Made by a program: the position numbers and the translations under genes | Part shown: positions 27,145-36,436 of the stretch, piece by piece | Position numbering within the stretch: position 1 is the first letter of the stretch | Layout: each line of letters begins with the position of its first letter | Notes under the pieces: generated by a model | What the model was told of the DNA's origin: nothing | Databases searched by the model: none | The model's input: only the letters and a program-made list of their open reading frames with translations | Assembly: GCF_000949475.1 (NCBI RefSeq) | Contig: NZ_JRHC01000001.1 | Coordinates: 1,550,001-1,614,000, forward strand | Direction: 5' to 3' | Length of the DNA: 64,000 nt | Source of the DNA: Draconibacterium sediminis | Lineage (GTDB): Bacteria; Bacteroidota; Bacteroidia; Bacteroidales; Prolixibacteraceae

Positions 27145-28560
27145 GTGGGAAGAAAAAAAAGAAATAAGCCGTTTTACGAGGATGTAAAAATTGAAGATAT
27201 TGGTGCAGAAGGAAAAGCCGTTGCACGCGTAGGTGATGTGGTTGTTTTTACTAAACTGGCCATTCCCGGCGATGTGGTTGACTTGCAGGTAACAAAGAAG
27301 AGAAAACGTTATCAGGAGGCCAATGTAAGAGCGTTTAAAGCCTACAGCGAAGACAGAACTGAGGCTTTCTGCGAGCATTTTGGTGTATGTGGCGGATGCA
27401 AATGGCAAATTCTGCCATACGAAAAGCAATTGTTCTACAAACAAAAACAGGTGCAGGATCAGCTAACCAGAATCGGTAAAGTGGAAATGCCTGAAATGTT
27501 GCCAATTAAGGGGTCTGAAAAGAACACCTTCTACCGAAATAAAATGGAGTACACTTTTTCGAATAAACGCTGGTTAAGTTACGAGGAAGTGGAAAGCAAT
27601 GAGGAAATTAAAGATCCGAATGCGCTTGGTTTTCACGTTCCCGGCTTATTCGATAAAGTGGTGAATATTGATAAATGCTGGTTACAGGACGATCCATCAA
27701 ACCAAATTCGCAACTTTATTTACAACTATGCCCTCAAAGAAAAACTATCATTTTTCGATATTCGCGAGCAGAAAGGATTCCTGAGGACACTGATAATCAG
27801 AACCACATCAACCGGAGAGGTAATGGTTATCGTAAGTTTCTTTCACGAAGATGAACCGGCACGCGAACGCTTGTTGGAAGCTGTTCAAAGCGAGTTTCCC
27901 GAGATAACATCATTAATGTACGTTATTAATACAAAAGGAAACGATACGATCACCGATCAGGAGATAAACGTGTTTTCGGGGCGCGATTATGTGCTGGAAG
28001 AAATGGAGGGATTACAATTTAAGATCGGTCCAAAAAGCTTTTATCAAACCAACTCTGAACAGGCTTACGAGCTATACAAGGTAACGCGCAATTTAGCCGA
28101 ACTAACAGGAGATGAGATCGTTTACGACCTGTATACCGGCACCGGTACTATCGCTAATTTTGTGGCAAAAAAGGCAAAAAAAGTAGTGGGTATTGAATAT
28201 GTACCGGAGGCAATTGAAGATGCCAAAATCAATTCGAAACTCAACGATATAACAAATACACGTTTTTTTGCCGGTGATATGAAAGATGTTCTTAACGACA
28301 CATTTATAAGCGAGCACGGCAACCCCGAAGTGGTAATTACCGACCCCCCGCGGGCAGGTATGCATGCCGATGTAGTTGAGACTATTTTAAAGATGCAGCC
28401 ACATAAAATTGTTTATGTTAGTTGTAATCCTGCCACCCAGGCACGCGACCTCGGAATGCTTGATTCGTTGTACCAAATTGAGAAAATTCAGCCCGTAGAT
28501 ATGTTTCCTCATACACATCACGTGGAAAATGTGGTAATGCTCAGAAAAAGACTTGATTAA
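27145..28560 (+). CDS. rlmD: 23S rRNA (uracil-C5)-methyltransferase RlmD
   Basis: About 471 residues. It transfers a methyl group from SAM to U1939-type positions of 23S rRNA. An N-terminal TRAM domain (about 1-60) is followed by the iron-sulfur motif CEHFGVCGGC and a further candidate cysteine in DKCWLQ. The SAM-binding DLYTGTGTIANFVA, the DPPRAGMH motif and the catalytic cysteine in VYVSCNPATQ complete the Rossmann methyltransferase domain. I chose the GTG at 27145 because it gives the family-typical beginning GRKKRNKPFYEDVKIEDIG. The longer frame would begin with TTG at 27115 and include the promoter box. RlmC or another RumA paralogue is possible, but the cluster cysteines favour this group. 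Confidence 0.9.
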   Translation: MGRKKRNKPFYEDVKIEDIGAEGKAVARVGDVVVFTKLAIPGDVVDLQVTKKRKRYQEANVRAFKAYSEDRTEAFCEHFGVCGGCKWQILPYEKQLFYKQKQVQDQLTRIGKVEMPEMLPIKGSEKNTFYRNKMEYTFSNKRWLSYEEVESNEEIKDPNALGFHVPGLFDKVVNIDKCWLQDDPSNQIRNFIYNYALKEKLSFFDIREQKGFLRTLIIRTTSTGEVMVIVSFFHEDEPARERLLEAVQSEFPEITSLMYVINTKGNDTITDQEINVFSGRDYVLEEMEGLQFKIGPKSFYQTNSEQAYELYKVTRNLAELTGDEIVYDLYTGTGTIANFVAKKAKKVVGIEYVPEAIEDAKINSKLNDITNTRFFAGDMKDVLNDTFISEHGNPEVVITDPPRAGMHADVVETILKMQPHKIVYVSCNPATQARDLGMLDSLYQIEKIQPVDMFPHTHHVENVVMLRKRLD

Positions 28561-28624
28561 TTACATAAAATAGTCTAACTTGGTGTCTCTAAATGCAATT
28601 AAAAGTTGCAAAAATAAGGGTCGT

Positions 28625-28657
28625 ATTAAGAAGCCGGATGCTTTCTTAATATTTTAT
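28625..28657 (+). terminator. Probable terminator of rlmD
   Basis: ATTAAGAAGC pairs with GCTTTCTTAAT around CGGAT with a one-base bulge, followed by ATTTTATA. It is moderately strong. Confidence 0.5.
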
Positions 28658-28705
28658 ATGTATAATATTGAACAAGTTTTCTGAAAATCCTAAATTCAAA
28701 TAATT

Positions 28706-30250
28706 ATGAAAAGAGTATTACTTTTTCTTTTTGCATTTATACCAATGTTGGTGTTTGCTCAACAAGAATGTATTTATTTTAAAAAAATGGTCAAACTCGA
28801 AACCGAAAAGACCAACCTAAATACAACACAAAGTGATTTTGGTCCCGGTTTCGTGGGCGATGAACTTTGGTATTCGGCTTATACCGACGAAGAGATTGAA
28901 AAGTTAAATAGTGGTTCAAAAAAGAAAATCTATTATAACCTTTATTCAACTCCAACGGACGCGACAGGTAATGTAAAATCAGGTAAAAGCGCTATGCTGG
29001 CCGAGGCAAGCGAAGGTTACCATGCCGGCCCGGTTTCGTATTGCGAGGCGACCGGAGAGCTTTTTGTAACCTTAAGTAATTTCGAAAATCCGATTGTACG
29101 CAATAAAGTTTATCAAAAGGCAGATATCCGGCTAAAAATCATCATCGCCAAAAAGATTGATGGCGAGTGGCAGAAAACAGGTGAGTTGCCATTTAACGAT
29201 CCGGCTTATTCGGTGGGGCATCCCAGCGTAACAGTTACGGGCGATACCTTGTATTTTGTTTCAGATATTCCTGAAAAGGGGCTCGGAGGAACAGATATTT
29301 ACAAGGCGGTTCGCACAAACGGAACCTGGGGCGAAATGCATAACATGGGCAGCGGCGTAAATACAGATAAGAACGAAATGTTTCCGTTTATTTACAAAGG
29401 CAAATTCCTGGTTTTTGCATCAAATGGAAGAGAAGCAAGTGAAGATTTGGATATCTACAATGTTGGACTGTTTGGCGATCAAATGAGCGGAGTTGCTGAA
29501 CTAACCGAATTAAACTCTGAAGGAGATGATTTTGGTTTTGTAATTCATCCTGAAGGAGAAGTTGGTTACTATTGCTCGAACAAAGAAGGAGGAATGGGTA
29601 GCGATGATATTTATAAGGTTCTGATTGAAGGTTTATACCATCTTGAATTGGTGGTTATGGATAGAAAGACAATGGAGCCGATGGAAGATGCAAATATTAC
29701 ATTTGACGGCGTAGCCGAGTTGATTGCGGGTACTGTATTTAAGAAAGAATTGGAAGGAGGCAAAAGCTATCCTGTAGCCAGTAATATTGATGGCTATATG
29801 AACGATTCGAAAACAATTACTACAGTTGGAAAACCTTTTGGTGTAGTTCGCGATACCTTATGGGTTGAAAAAGTTGAAGTTAAACAGAAGTTCGTTATGG
29901 AAAATATTTATTACGACTTCGACAAATGGAATATTTTACCTGCATCAGAAGTTGAGCTGGATAAGTTAGTAAAAGTTATGCAGGATAATCCTGACTGGAA
30001 AGTTGAATTAGGATCGCACACCGACTGTCGTGGTAGTGATGCATATAACCAAATCCTGAGTCAGAAACGTTCAGATTCAGCAGTTGGATATATCGTAAGC
30101 AAAGGTATAGATGAGGACAGAATTACTGCTAAGGGATATGGCGAATCGCAGTTAGTAAACCATTGCGATGATGGTGTTGCTTGTTCAAAAGAAGATCATC
30201 GTAAAAACCGTAGAACAGAATTTACGATTCTTGAAATGAATGGAAATTAG
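28706..30250 (+). CDS. OmpA-family outer-membrane protein with PD40-type repeats
   Basis: A 514-residue exported protein. The signal peptide (MKRVLLFLFAFIPMLVFAQ) is followed by PD40/TolB-like beta-propeller segments (about 60-290, including GGTDIYKAVR and GSDDIYKVLIEG). A short carboxypeptidase-regulatory-like region follows (about 300-370). The C-terminal OmpA domain (about 395-512) has the peptidoglycan-binding signature SHTDCRGSDAYNQILSQKRS and NRRTEF. Such proteins anchor the outer membrane to peptidoglycan; some belong to gliding or type IX secretion systems, but nothing nearby ties this copy to either. It is followed by a clear terminator. Confidence 0.85.
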   Translation: MKRVLLFLFAFIPMLVFAQQECIYFKKMVKLETEKTNLNTTQSDFGPGFVGDELWYSAYTDEEIEKLNSGSKKKIYYNLYSTPTDATGNVKSGKSAMLAEASEGYHAGPVSYCEATGELFVTLSNFENPIVRNKVYQKADIRLKIIIAKKIDGEWQKTGELPFNDPAYSVGHPSVTVTGDTLYFVSDIPEKGLGGTDIYKAVRTNGTWGEMHNMGSGVNTDKNEMFPFIYKGKFLVFASNGREASEDLDIYNVGLFGDQMSGVAELTELNSEGDDFGFVIHPEGEVGYYCSNKEGGMGSDDIYKVLIEGLYHLELVVMDRKTMEPMEDANITFDGVAELIAGTVFKKELEGGKSYPVASNIDGYMNDSKTITTVGKPFGVVRDTLWVEKVEVKQKFVMENIYYDFDKWNILPASEVELDKLVKVMQDNPDWKVELGSHTDCRGSDAYNQILSQKRSDSAVGYIVSKGIDEDRITAKGYGESQLVNHCDDGVACSKEDHRKNRRTEFTILEMNGN

Positions 30251-30276
30251 TATTAAGTAATATATACCAATCATCT

Positions 30277-30311
30277 GAAAGCTGTTCTTTTCTAAGAGCA
30301 GCTTTCTTTTT
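30277..30311 (+). terminator. Rho-independent terminator after the OmpA gene
   Basis: GAAAGCTGTTCTT pairs with AAGAGCAGCTTTC (13 pairs, one G-U) around TTCT, followed by TTTTT. Confidence 0.85.
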
Positions 30312-30360
30312 GCTCAGAAGTTTGGACTTGTTGTTTTTTCTTTGAATGGATAACGGATTG

Positions 30361-31014
30361 TTACAGCGAAATAAGCTGATTTTTAAACGCGTAAATAACC
30401 AGGTTAACGGTATTGAAAGTTTCTGTTTTTTGGAAAAGATTGCTTTTGTGTTTCTCCACCGTTTTTGGGCTTAAATGAATTAATTCGGCAATTTGTTCGT
30501 TGTTTAGGCCTTTACAAATCAGATTCAGAATTTCTTTTTCGCGCGAAGTAAATTTATCTAGTAGTTGCTCGCCCGACTTACGCTCTTTGTCTTTGTATAA
30601 ATTGCGCGAAATTACTTTAATGATTTCTGCAGAGAAGTAACTTCCGCCATCGGCAACTTTTTTTATGGCCTCCTCAAAGTCTTCAATATCCGAGCGTTTT
30701 AGCATGTAGCCTTCCACGCCGGCCGAAATCATCTGCTCTATATATTCATCGTCGGCAAAAGAAGTAAGTGCAATTACCTTTAACTCAGGATATTTTTTGA
30801 GTGCATGTTTTGTGGCTTCAATGCCGTTCATTTTTGGCATGTTAATATCCATTAAAACAATGTCGGGTTCTACATCTTTAATAAGTTCCAGAAATTCTTC
30901 ACCATTGGCAGCTTCGCCTACAACCGTTACAAAATTGAAATTGCTTAACAGCATTATCAAACCATCTCTAAAAATCTTGTGGTCGTCAACGATTATAATG
31001 TTTGTGTTCTCCAT
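30361..31014 (-). CDS. LuxR/NarL-family response regulator
   Basis: A 217-residue two-component response regulator. The receiver domain (about 1-120) has the acidic pocket VDDHKIFRDG, the phospho-acceptor Asp56 in VLMDINMPKMNG, and the conserved ALTSF and KRSD positions. A GerE/LuxR helix-turn-helix (about 148-205) carries FTSREKEILNLICKGLNNEQ and LSPKTVEKHKSNL. It starts 9 bases after the partner histidine kinase stop, so both are on one transcript. No target gene can be assigned; it faces the OmpA gene convergently. Confidence 0.95.
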   Translation of the reverse strand: MENTNIIIVDDHKIFRDGLIMLLSNFNFVTVVGEAANGEEFLELIKDVEPDIVLMDINMPKMNGIEATKHALKKYPELKVIALTSFADDEYIEQMISAGVEGYMLKRSDIEDFEEAIKKVADGGSYFSAEIIKVISRNLYKDKERKSGEQLLDKFTSREKEILNLICKGLNNEQIAELIHLSPKTVEKHKSNLFQKTETFNTVNLVIYAFKNQLISL

Positions 31015-31023
31015 GTTCGTGAA

Positions 31024-32262
31024 TTATATCATGAAACTTAGCTTTATTTCTACGCCCTTTCCTTCGCCGGTGTTAATTTCGTATTTACCTCCAAACGACT
31101 CAATGCGGTTGATAATATTTCGCAGTCCCATTTTTTCTTCATCTGATGTATAAATAAGCTCGGGATTAAAACCTTTCCCGTTGTCGCGATAAATTATAAC
31201 CACTGTCTTTTTAATTTGTTGAATGTCGATATACAATTTTGAAGCACCGGCATGTTTAAGTGTATTGTTGATCAATTCGTTACAAATGCGGTACACGTTT
31301 AGTTCCATATTCTGATCTAACTTGATTTCAGAATTTGTTGAATTTACCACGCAGGAAACTTCTCCAATATCGTTTATTTTATCGCAGAGTATTTCAAGCG
31401 ATTTTATTAAACCGTATTTATTAAGGATTGATGGATTTAAGTTGTTTATTGTAGCCTCCAGGTTTTCCAAAGCAATTCCCGACAGTTCCTTAACCTGAAC
31501 CAGACTTTTGTTTTCTGCATTATTTGTGCAGTCTTTTTCGATTAATTTTATGAAAAGAGCAATGCTAGAAAGTATTGAACCCAATCCGTCGTGCAGGTCG
31601 GCTGCTATTCTTTTTCGTTCTTTGTATTCAACTTCAAGAGCTCTGAGTGCCTGTTGTTTTTCAATTGCATTATACGAATTGATTATTCTGTAAATTAAAA
31701 ATATACATACTAATAACAGAACCAGGGTTAACAGCACGAGCGTAAATACCCGTTGTCTGAATACGGTATTTTCATGCAGGATATAATCATGAATCTTTTT
31801 GTCCAATTCCTGGTAGGCCAGCTGAAAATCACGATATTCAGTTAAAATGGCCACGTTAAATTCTTCCACATTATTTTGAAGTGATGTTGCTACACTATTC
31901 TGTAGCAGTTTAACCTGGGAAGCAACTTCTTCAAGCGAATTTCGAAGGCTGGCTTCACGGCTTCCTTTATATTTCGCTGAAATAAGTGAATCGAGTGAAG
32001 TGGTGTATTTCCCGGTATTAGTAAAGCAGTTTAAGATCGTTGATTTTTTAGGGGAGTCGTTTAGCAAAAAGTAGTCATCTAAAAATATTCGACTGTGAGA
32101 AATTTCGAGGTCGATGTTTTTTGATAGTTCCAGTAACAAAAGGTGTTCGCGATCGAGACGCAAACTTTTTATGGAGGTGTAAATAATTCCGGTACAGGTA
32201 ATTATTGTGAATATTATAATGGCCAATAAGACCCTTCCGCGAAATAATATTTTTAAACTCAT
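31024..32262 (-). CDS. Membrane sensor histidine kinase, HisKA_3 (NarX-like) type
   Basis: A 412-residue kinase with two transmembrane helices (about 11-30 and 173-193) flanking a periplasmic helical sensor of about 140 residues. The cytoplasmic part has the HisKA_3 phosphorylation motif AADLHDGLGSIL (His224), an N-box (NELINNTLKHAG) and the ATP-binding YRDNGKGFNPEL. This kinase class pairs with LuxR-type regulators, as encoded immediately downstream. The sensor domain is not one I recognise, so the stimulus is unknown. Upstream is the terminator of the V-type ATPase operon, so the pair is probably independently transcribed. Confidence 0.92.
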   Translation of the reverse strand: MSLKILFRGRVLLAIIIFTIITCTGIIYTSIKSLRLDREHLLLLELSKNIDLEISHSRIFLDDYFLLNDSPKKSTILNCFTNTGKYTTSLDSLISAKYKGSREASLRNSLEEVASQVKLLQNSVATSLQNNVEEFNVAILTEYRDFQLAYQELDKKIHDYILHENTVFRQRVFTLVLLTLVLLLVCIFLIYRIINSYNAIEKQQALRALEVEYKERKRIAADLHDGLGSILSSIALFIKLIEKDCTNNAENKSLVQVKELSGIALENLEATINNLNPSILNKYGLIKSLEILCDKINDIGEVSCVVNSTNSEIKLDQNMELNVYRICNELINNTLKHAGASKLYIDIQQIKKTVVIIYRDNGKGFNPELIYTSDEEKMGLRNIINRIESFGGKYEINTGEGKGVEIKLSFMI

Positions 32263-32326
32263 CTAGTAAATTCAACGATTTCTTTTGATAAAGATATTCA
32301 ATTGTATTTACATATATAAAATAAAA

Positions 32327-32352
32327 TCCCCCGCCGAAAAACAGCGGGGGAA
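32327..32352 (-). terminator. Terminator of the V-type ATPase operon
   Basis: CCCCCGC (32328-32334) and GCGGGGG (32344-32350) form a 7-bp GC stem. On the minus strand it is followed by ATTTTATTTTATAT, so it ends the ATPase transcript. Confidence 0.8.
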
Positions 32353-32379
32353 TATTATAGTGTCATGCTTTGCGTATTA

Positions 32380-32850
32380 TTAAGCACTCGGAATGCCTCC
32401 CATACCAAATACCATGGCAAGAAGTGCAACAGTTTCGATGATACCCATGGCGGCTATGTACATACCCGATCCCTGTTTGTCATCAACAGCTAAGTTGGCA
32501 CAAGCTGCAGCACCCACACGTCCCTGCATAATTGCAGAGGCAGCAATGGCGATACCTACAAAAAATGCCCAGATCATCTGATTGGTATAACTGTCGGGAC
32601 TCAGGTTTGCACCTATCATCGAATTCATAAAAATCATACCATAAATTACCTGGCTTAATGGCATACCTACCATTGCCAAAGCCAGCGAAGGAAGTTTTTT
32701 CTTATCTCTGATCGATTGTTTCCAAAGCCCTAAAGCTCCCATGCCTGCAATACCGGTTCCAATTGCTGAACCTACACCTGCAATACCCAGAGCAATAGCG
32801 TGTCCGCCAAAGCCTGTAACTGTTGTTGCTAAAATTGTTGTTAAAGTCAT
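32380..32850 (-). CDS. ntpK: V/A-type ATPase rotor subunit K (proteolipid), probable sodium type
   Basis: A 156-residue, four-helix proteolipid made of two fused hairpins, forming the membrane rotor ring. The only carboxylate in the ion site is Glu139 (GIIETVALL); the first hairpin has a glutamine (Gln67 in MPLSQVIYG) in the equivalent place. Ser66, Gln67, Gln109 (IMQGRVGAA) and Glu139 align with Thr64, Gln65, Gln110 and Glu139, which bind sodium in the Enterococcus hirae NtpK ring. This points to sodium rather than proton transport, an inference from residue identity. It is the last gene of the operon and is followed by a terminator. Confidence 0.92.
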   Translation of the reverse strand: MTLTTILATTVTGFGGHAIALGIAGVGSAIGTGIAGMGALGLWKQSIRDKKKLPSLALAMVGMPLSQVIYGMIFMNSMIGANLSPDSYTNQMIWAFFVGIAIAASAIMQGRVGAAACANLAVDDKQGSGMYIAAMGIIETVALLAMVFGMGGIPSA

Positions 32851-32871
32851 TTTTATACTATTTTAAAAATT

Positions 32872-34707
32872 TTATTGTTTGTTGTCCTTCAAATTGAAGG
32901 GTTTATATTCATTTCCTGAAAACTCAACTTCGGCGTGGCCTGCGTACTCGAGCATGTTTAAGCGTACGCCATGAACCAGTACTGCCATTGCCGCCAGAAT
33001 CATATTTAATCCGTGTCCGAGAATTAATACCAACACAGCACCAATTCCGGAAGCCACGGTAGTTATACCATCGCCAATAGCCATTTGGTTAAAACTTGCT
33101 GCCATTAAAACGGTTGACAGACCAACTGCATAAAGCCGGATGTACGAGATAATGTCGGAAAAACCGTTGATGATGCTGAGTGGCAAATTACCGATGGATG
33201 AAAGCATGCCTTTAAAGAAGCTTGTTCCCGGTTTTGAGAACAAGGCCACAAGCAGTGCGCCACCAATAAACAGCCAAACCATTAAGCCCGGAGCTTCAAT
33301 GCCCAGTACCATTTGGTTTACAATTAGGTACAAGCCCCAGATAATAGCTATCCATCCGAATTGCGCAATGGCCCTAACGCTGTTATTAAATTTCCATGCA
33401 ACCTGCAGGTGTCCGACCGTTAGGTGAACAGCACCAATCAGGAACATGATTTTTTGTATAATCAGGTTGTCGCCACCAAAGCTGGCCAGTGCATCAATTT
33501 TTAAACTGCGAAGTACGGGAAGTTCGGCAATTGCTTCCGATCCGAAATAGGTTCCGGTTAACACACCCCAAAACATAATCGATACCGAAAGTGTATAGAT
33601 CAACCCAAACTCAATCTGTTTGGCAAATTTTTTCTTCCGGTGGGCCAAAAAGGTGATCAGCAAGAATACCAGGCCATAGCCGGCATCACCCACAAGAATT
33701 CCGGTGAAAAAGGTAAAGAATACCATAAATACCCGGGAAACATCCATCTCCTTGTAGCCCGGAACCAGACCCATAAAATCCATAACCGGCTGAATACGTT
33801 GTGCCCATTTTGGCGTTCTCACAAGGGTAGGGACCTCTTCCTCTTCTTCCGGTAAAGGATCCTCTATCACATAACCCCAATGACGTTTTTCAGCTGTTTC
33901 GATAAATTCGTCAACGTGTTCCAGCGGAATAAAGCCTTTCCAGAAACGAACGTGTTTATCCACAGCCAAACCTCCAAACTGCACATTCCGAACATCATAA
34001 CGACGCAAGCGTTCTTTTAAGCCGTCTACCAATACAGCTTTCTGTTCGCGTAGCTGAAGTAAAAACTCCTTGTTACTTTCCAGGTCCTTAATGGTTGCAG
34101 CTAATAATTCTTTTGCGTTTTCCAACTCGTTCTGAGGAAAAGGTAGTGCTTCCATATCCAGCAACCGTTCGCTGGCATCCTTGGTTAATAAAATAACCTG
34201 GTTCAGATCTGAGAATTTGCCAACAACCTGGATGTCATCACGATCAGTTACTTTTTTTAAGTCCTTGTCGTCAAGTAGATAGGTTTTTATCCAAATTCCT
34301 TTATCGTTGAGGTCTTTAATATCCTTTAGGGTAATATTTCCCCAATTCTCGAACCACCTTATGTCGCTGGTTAGGTTGAGTTTAATATTTTCCAGTTCCA
34401 GCCGGTGGTTTTCAGCATCCAGCACCTTTTCCATCAGAAAAACCGCTCCCCGTTCCAGTTTCGAGTAATCCGGAATTTCCTCATCTTTTGGGCCGGAATA
34501 CTGTTCGTTATCGTATTGATTCAGAACCTCGATGGCATTTTTGAGCTGTTTTATCCGGGCATCAACACGTTCAATCGATTCGTGTTTTGCCGGTTGCAAA
34601 GGCGCAATGTGTAACACTCCAAGCTCTCCCAATGCGGTAAGTTCGGCATCAATATCATCGGCCGAGTCGGGCATAAACAGCATCAGTTTCTTCATTTCTG
34701 CTATCAT
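32872..34707 (-). CDS. ntpI: V/A-type ATPase subunit I (a-subunit, stator)
   Basis: A 611-residue membrane subunit. The N-terminal cytoplasmic half (about 1-310) is rich in charged helices that attach the peripheral stalk. The C-terminal half has about seven to eight transmembrane helices, including the GDAGYGLVF segment and the ISYIRLYAVGLS helix, whose conserved arginine works with the rotor glutamate. The start ATG overlaps the stop of subunit D by four bases (ATGA), a sign of translational coupling. It forms the ion channel beside the K ring. Confidence 0.93.
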   Translation of the reverse strand: MIAEMKKLMLFMPDSADDIDAELTALGELGVLHIAPLQPAKHESIERVDARIKQLKNAIEVLNQYDNEQYSGPKDEEIPDYSKLERGAVFLMEKVLDAENHRLELENIKLNLTSDIRWFENWGNITLKDIKDLNDKGIWIKTYLLDDKDLKKVTDRDDIQVVGKFSDLNQVILLTKDASERLLDMEALPFPQNELENAKELLAATIKDLESNKEFLLQLREQKAVLVDGLKERLRRYDVRNVQFGGLAVDKHVRFWKGFIPLEHVDEFIETAEKRHWGYVIEDPLPEEEEEVPTLVRTPKWAQRIQPVMDFMGLVPGYKEMDVSRVFMVFFTFFTGILVGDAGYGLVFLLITFLAHRKKKFAKQIEFGLIYTLSVSIMFWGVLTGTYFGSEAIAELPVLRSLKIDALASFGGDNLIIQKIMFLIGAVHLTVGHLQVAWKFNNSVRAIAQFGWIAIIWGLYLIVNQMVLGIEAPGLMVWLFIGGALLVALFSKPGTSFFKGMLSSIGNLPLSIINGFSDIISYIRLYAVGLSTVLMAASFNQMAIGDGITTVASGIGAVLVLILGHGLNMILAAMAVLVHGVRLNMLEYAGHAEVEFSGNEYKPFNLKDNKQ

Positions 34708-35312
34708 AAGCTGCCCTCCTTTTGTTTGCTTGTTTTAACCACTTTCGCCGTTGCAATTGTAAGACGTTCGTCGTCCTGCAGCTTCTGACCAATTTTACGG
34801 ATGGCCAGTTTTGCATTCGGAATTCGTCGATTTTCGAACAGTTTTACCCGTGCACGAACATCCAGCAACTCTTCTTCCAAAAGTTCGATTTGTTCTTTCA
34901 AACACTCGATTTCGGCCAGCAGTTGCAATTGTACCTGCATCAGTTCAATGGCATCGTCAACCCACAAAGGGGTGTTGTCGTTAATTGGCATTACGTTAAA
35001 GTCAACCTTAACGAACTGCTGCACACGAACTCCGGCCACATCAATGGTTTTGGTGATAATTTTATTCACCGAAATGTATTCATTGATGTTTACCCACGAG
35101 TCGCTCATCACGGCTGTCCATGGTTCTGCTGCCTTTCGGTTCTTTTCAATCTCTTCGCGAATTTGCTCAATCCGTTCAGCGATGGTATTTATCGTTGCCA
35201 TCAACGATTTTTCCATCGCTTCAAACAACGGCAGCATCCTTTCCGATACCTTCAGAATTTTCTTCTGACGGGCCCGTTCTGTTTTTGTATATTTTATTTT
35301 TATACCTGCCAT
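34704..35312 (-). CDS. ntpD: V/A-type ATPase subunit D (central shaft)
   Basis: A 202-residue coiled-coil protein that forms the rotating shaft inside the A3B3 head. The N-terminal segment IKYTKTERARQKKILKVSER and the C-terminal NAKLAIRKIGQKLQDDER are family-typical. Its start overlaps the stop of the DUF2764 gene (TAATG), and its own stop overlaps the start of subunit I, so three genes are translationally linked. No subunit F gene is visible next to it. Confidence 0.9.
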   Translation of the reverse strand: MAGIKIKYTKTERARQKKILKVSERMLPLFEAMEKSLMATINTIAERIEQIREEIEKNRKAAEPWTAVMSDSWVNINEYISVNKIITKTIDVAGVRVQQFVKVDFNVMPINDNTPLWVDDAIELMQVQLQLLAEIECLKEQIELLEEELLDVRARVKLFENRRIPNAKLAIRKIGQKLQDDERLTIATAKVVKTSKQKEGSL

Positions 35313-35809
35313 TATTTGCCCTCCTTGTTTTTCCCCGGGTTTACCACCGATGCCAAAACTTCGGCACCCTTAATTTCATCGAAGGAATACAATCTTACCA
35401 CCAGCTGAAGTTTTAGTTTATACACCAAAACTTCTGTAAGGGTGAATGTTTTTCCGGCCTCAATGTCCTGCAATTCTTCCCATTGCCACTGCAAGATATT
35501 CATCTCGCGCTCCATGGGATTTCCGCGCAGCAACGAATTTGGCATCCGTTCCGGCTTCGGCTGACGGTTTTGCGCTTTGGCCGTTCTAACTTCTGAAAGA
35601 TCTTCCTTAATACTGTTTAAAAGCGAGAAAATGCTTTTTACTCCAACCTTAGCATCCAATTTTTGAATATCAACCGATTGCAGCGCCTTAAAATGTCGTG
35701 TAGACAGCTGGCGTTTTGCGTCATCGTTAAATTCATCAATTGTAATCGGAGGTGCCTCTCCCAGGGACAACGATGGCAAACTGGTCATAAGATAAACCAT
35801 GTTTGACAT
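35312..35809 (-). CDS. DUF2764-family protein of the V/A-type ATPase, subunit C-like
   Basis: A 165-residue protein with the start MSNMVYLMTSLPSLSLGEAP typical of DUF2764 members found in seven-gene ATPase operons of Bacteroidota and chlamydiae. It occupies the place of subunit C, which links shaft to rotor ring, and is thought to be its counterpart; that role is inferred from context. It is shorter than many DUF2764 proteins, lacking much of a C-terminal extension. It is packed between E and D with a one-base overlap on the D side. Confidence 0.8.
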   Translation of the reverse strand: MSNMVYLMTSLPSLSLGEAPPITIDEFNDDAKRQLSTRHFKALQSVDIQKLDAKVGVKSIFSLLNSIKEDLSEVRTAKAQNRQPKPERMPNSLLRGNPMEREMNILQWQWEELQDIEAGKTFTLTEVLVYKLKLQLVVRLYSFDEIKGAEVLASVVNPGKNKEGK

Positions 35810-35811
35810 AT

Positions 35812-36417
35812 TTAATCCTCCTGGCTTTTAATGATTCGGTCAACTAAATCCTTGTTGAGTAAGGAAAATAAACCACTCTCAATTTCTTTTGAGCTTACTA
35901 CGAAACTGATTCCGTCTTTGTCGGTCGATTTTACTTTTATTTTGGCTTTACTTGCCGAAAGTGGTTGTAAAGTTACCTCTTCCTGAAGTGCTTCTTTTAA
36001 TAAAAATGCTTCCATTTCTTTGTGCAACTCCGGCGGTACTTTTATCGATTTTTTTCCTGAAATAGAATCGATCACCACTTTTAGCAGTTCTTGCAGGTAT
36101 TCTTCCTGACGGAATAAAGTTTTGCACTCTTTACCAAACACCTTTTTCAGGTGGTTTAAGATGGTTATTTTTGTGGCTTCAACCATATCGCGCGAAGCCT
36201 GAGCAATTGCTTTTTCTGCATTTTTTTCGGCTTGCGAAGCTTTTGTTTCAGCCTCCTCAACAATTTTTTTGCTGGTAGCTTTTGCTTCGGCAATCAGCTT
36301 TTCGGCTTCCTGCTTTGCATTTTCAATTATACGTTGTTTCTCTGCTTCGCCGGCATTAACTCCCTGCTCTTTTAGTTTGGAAACAATTCCTTCCAGGTTT
36401 TCTTTATTTTTTGTCAT
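35812..36417 (-). CDS. ntpE: V/A-type ATPase subunit E (peripheral stalk)
   Basis: A 201-residue protein. A long alanine- and glutamate-rich helix (about 10-85, including AEKLIAEAKATSKKIVEEAE) forms the peripheral-stalk coiled coil. A globular C-terminal domain follows that docks on the catalytic head. It lies downstream of subunit B and 2 bases before the DUF2764 gene. A partner G/H subunit is not encoded here. Confidence 0.85.
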   Translation of the reverse strand: MTKNKENLEGIVSKLKEQGVNAGEAEKQRIIENAKQEAEKLIAEAKATSKKIVEEAETKASQAEKNAEKAIAQASRDMVEATKITILNHLKKVFGKECKTLFRQEEYLQELLKVVIDSISGKKSIKVPPELHKEMEAFLLKEALQEEVTLQPLSASKAKIKVKSTDKDGISFVVSSKEIESGLFSLLNKDLVDRIIKSQED

Positions 36418-36436
36418 CTCTTTTTCCGATTAGTAG

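Noticed and set aside
34722-35408. Plus-strand open frame of 228 codons over the V-type ATPase D and DUF2764 genes
   Set aside because: Composition is rich in Phe, Cys and His typical of an antisense shadow; the minus-strand genes are well supported.
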